NCBI GenBank assembly: GCA_946408295.1
Contig: CAMJRT010000063.1
Location: forward strand, 1-6,819
From: an uncultured Bacteroidales bacterium
Lineage (GTDB): Bacteria; Bacteroidota; Bacteroidia; Bacteroidales; UBA932
Length of the DNA: 6,819 bases
Direction: 5' to 3'
The translations under genes were made by a program, and so were the position numbers. The notes beneath the pieces were generated by a model. That model saw only the letters and a program-made list of their open reading frames with translations. It was not told the DNA's origin and ran no database searches. Below, one piece after another: positions 5,553 to 6,819 of the stretch. Every line of letters starts with the position of its first letter. Position 1 is the first letter of the stretch.

Positions 5553-6819
5553 ATGTACATAGAAAGACCTATAGACTCACTGCTTCAAGAATGGAAGAAT
5601 AGTGAACGTCGGAAACCTCTATTGCTCAGAGGTGCCCGTCAGGTTGGTAAGTCTTGGGCGGTCGAGCATCTGGGAGAGAAGTTCGACTACTTCATAGAGG
5701 TGAACTTTGAGAAGCGTCCAGAGATGCTGGATGTGTTTCAGAAGATCCACGATGTACACGAATTGACAGCCAATCTAAGTATGTATTACAACACTCCGGT
5801 AATACCAGGCCGGACGCTGTTGTTCCTCGATGAGATTCAGAAGTCCCCCAATGCCATCCAGAGTCTATGGACATTCAAAGAGGATTACCCAGAACTTCAC
5901 GTTGTGGCGGCGGGCTCATTGCTGGAATTTGCTCTTCAGGAGTTACCGTCTTTCGGTGTGGGTCGGATTCGTTCTTTGTTCGTCTATCCCTTCTCTTTCG
6001 ATGAATTCCTGGCTGCTGAAGGGAAGGCGGCATGGGTGAAGGCTAAAAAGGAGGCAGATATAACAAAGGCACTTCTTACGCCTCTGTACAATGACCTTGT
6101 CCAGCATTTCCGGATGTTCCTGATGGTGGGCGGAATGCCTGCCAGTGTCGCCGCTTGGGTGAGCACCCACGATTATAGTCAATGTCAAGCGGAACTCGAC
6201 GACATCCAGTTGGCCTATTATGACGATTTCCCAAAATACGCCAAGAAGGTTGATCCCACGTTGCTTCGTAATACGCTGCAGAGCGTTGTTATGCAAATCG
6301 GGAAAAAATTCACCTACAGTCAAGTGGAGGGAGGATACCGGGCCGAAGAGGTAAAAAAGGCACTAAAACTGCTTTGCGATGCCGGTATCATAAAACGGGT
6401 GAGTCATACCGCTGGGAATGGCCTTCCGCTCGGTGCCGAGGTGAACGATAAGTTCAGAAAGTATATTTATCTGGACAGCGGCCTGCTGCTGCGCATACTT
6501 GACTTGGACCTTGGCGGAGCACGTCAGTTAACGGAACTGATTATCGCTGGTACCGTTGAAGACCTCGTGAACAAGGGCGGACTGGCCGAGATGGTGCTTG
6601 GCTGGGAATTGGTTAAGTACAACAATCCACGTACGCAGCATGAACTGTATTATTGGGAGAATACCGCCGAAGGAACGCGCTCCGAGGTGGATTATATTAT
6701 TGCTCGCGACTTGAATGTGCTGCCCATCGAATGCAAGGCCGGCACGAGCGGAAAAATGAAAAGTCTCTACGAGTTTATGCGGCAGAAGCATCTGACAAAG
6801 GCTATACGAAATTCTCTTG
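5553..6819 (+). CDS. ATPase 3: AAA_14 / DUF4143 ATPase with PD-(D/E)xK-like C-terminus (3' end beyond window)
   Basis: The frame is open from ATG 5553 to the right edge, giving 422 residues without a stop; the family is usually 400-450 residues, so little is missing. MYIERPIDSLLQEW is a typical start for this group. Walker A is GARQVGKS (residues 27-34) and Walker B is LFLDEIQ (Asp93, Glu94). VVAAGSLLEFAL is the sensor-1 region, followed by GVGRIRSLFVYPFSFDEFL. A winged-helix part, FTYSQVEGGYRAEEVKKAL, begins near residue 253, then KYIYLDSGLLLRIL (Asp308), then SEVDYII (Glu378, Asp380) and PIECKAG (Glu393, Lys395), the D...ExK nuclease-like signature. All visible motifs are intact, so unlike ATPase 2 it should be functional if the missing end is normal. 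Its biological role is not established. The protein should be cytoplasmic and is transcribed from its own repeat-flanked promoter. Confidence 0.9.
   Translation, partial: MYIERPIDSLLQEWKNSERRKPLLLRGARQVGKSWAVEHLGEKFDYFIEVNFEKRPEMLDVFQKIHDVHELTANLSMYYNTPVIPGRTLLFLDEIQKSPNAIQSLWTFKEDYPELHVVAAGSLLEFALQELPSFGVGRIRSLFVYPFSFDEFLAAEGKAAWVKAKKEADITKALLTPLYNDLVQHFRMFLMVGGMPASVAAWVSTHDYSQCQAELDDIQLAYYDDFPKYAKKVDPTLLRNTLQSVVMQIGKKFTYSQVEGGYRAEEVKKALKLLCDAGIIKRVSHTAGNGLPLGAEVNDKFRKYIYLDSGLLLRILDLDLGGARQLTELIIAGTVEDLVNKGGLAEMVLGWELVKYNNPRTQHELYYWENTAEGTRSEVDYIIARDLNVLPIECKAGTSGKMKSLYEFMRQKHLTKAIRNSL

Noticed and set aside
5943..6323. Minus-strand frame of 126 codons inside ATPase 3
   Set aside because: It is antisense to conserved ATPase sequence and shows no domain or plausible start context.

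Overview
The window looks like accessory DNA from a Bacteroidota chromosome, probably a gut or rumen Bacteroidales. The main clue is the promoters. All three ATPase genes are preceded by a TAnnTTTG -7 element followed by C, the Bacteroidota sigma-ABfr type, and have little or no Shine-Dalgarno sequence. The IS3 remnant and the gene families fit this lineage, but no marker gene settles the species.

Layout. (1) Bases 1-433 hold the C-terminal part of an alpha/beta hydrolase on the + strand. Its DNA looks GC-richer than the rest. (2) A convergent minus-strand block follows: a membrane-anchored SprT-like zinc metallopeptidase (458-994), a probable 38-residue hydrophobic protein 4 bases upstream of it (999-1115), and the possible tail of a third gene (1132-1215). 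That tail is cut off by the end of an IS3-family element. (3) Only the last third or so of the IS remains (about 1215-1566, transposase tail on the minus strand). (4) Three ATPase genes lie on the + strand: an ATPase_2/DUF234-type gene (1674-2990), a DUF4143-type gene broken by one frameshift (3138-4441), and a second AAA_14/DUF4143 gene that runs off the right edge (5553-6819). All three combine an N-terminal P-loop ATPase with a C-terminal D...ExK signature of the PD-(D/E)xK nuclease fold. (5) Between the second and third ATPases lies a minus-strand lipoprotein pseudogene that has lost its signal peptide and carries an in-frame TAG.

The most striking signal lies in front of ATPases 2 and 3. 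Each has a Bacteroidota promoter with three regularly spaced direct repeats just upstream. The repeat sequence differs between genes: AAATTCGGCCAACTGTCG at an exact 23-bp period before ATPase 2, and CTCTCGGTTTTATC at an exact 33-bp period before ATPase 3. The three promoters resemble each other around ACTATnTTTGC. The repeat block of ATPase 3 starts where the lipoprotein gene loses its 5' end. ATPase 1 sits directly against the truncated IS. This suggests that repeats, promoter and ATPase/nuclease gene form a cassette that inserts or recombines as a unit, with gene-specific repeats acting as operators or recognition sites. That is inference; the repeats, their spacing and the truncations are read directly from the sequence.

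The region looks like a decaying recombination hotspot, with a truncated IS, a cut operon, a frameshifted ATPase and a doubly damaged lipoprotein gene. The host-like genes at the left (hydrolase, SprT-like peptidase) appear intact within the window.
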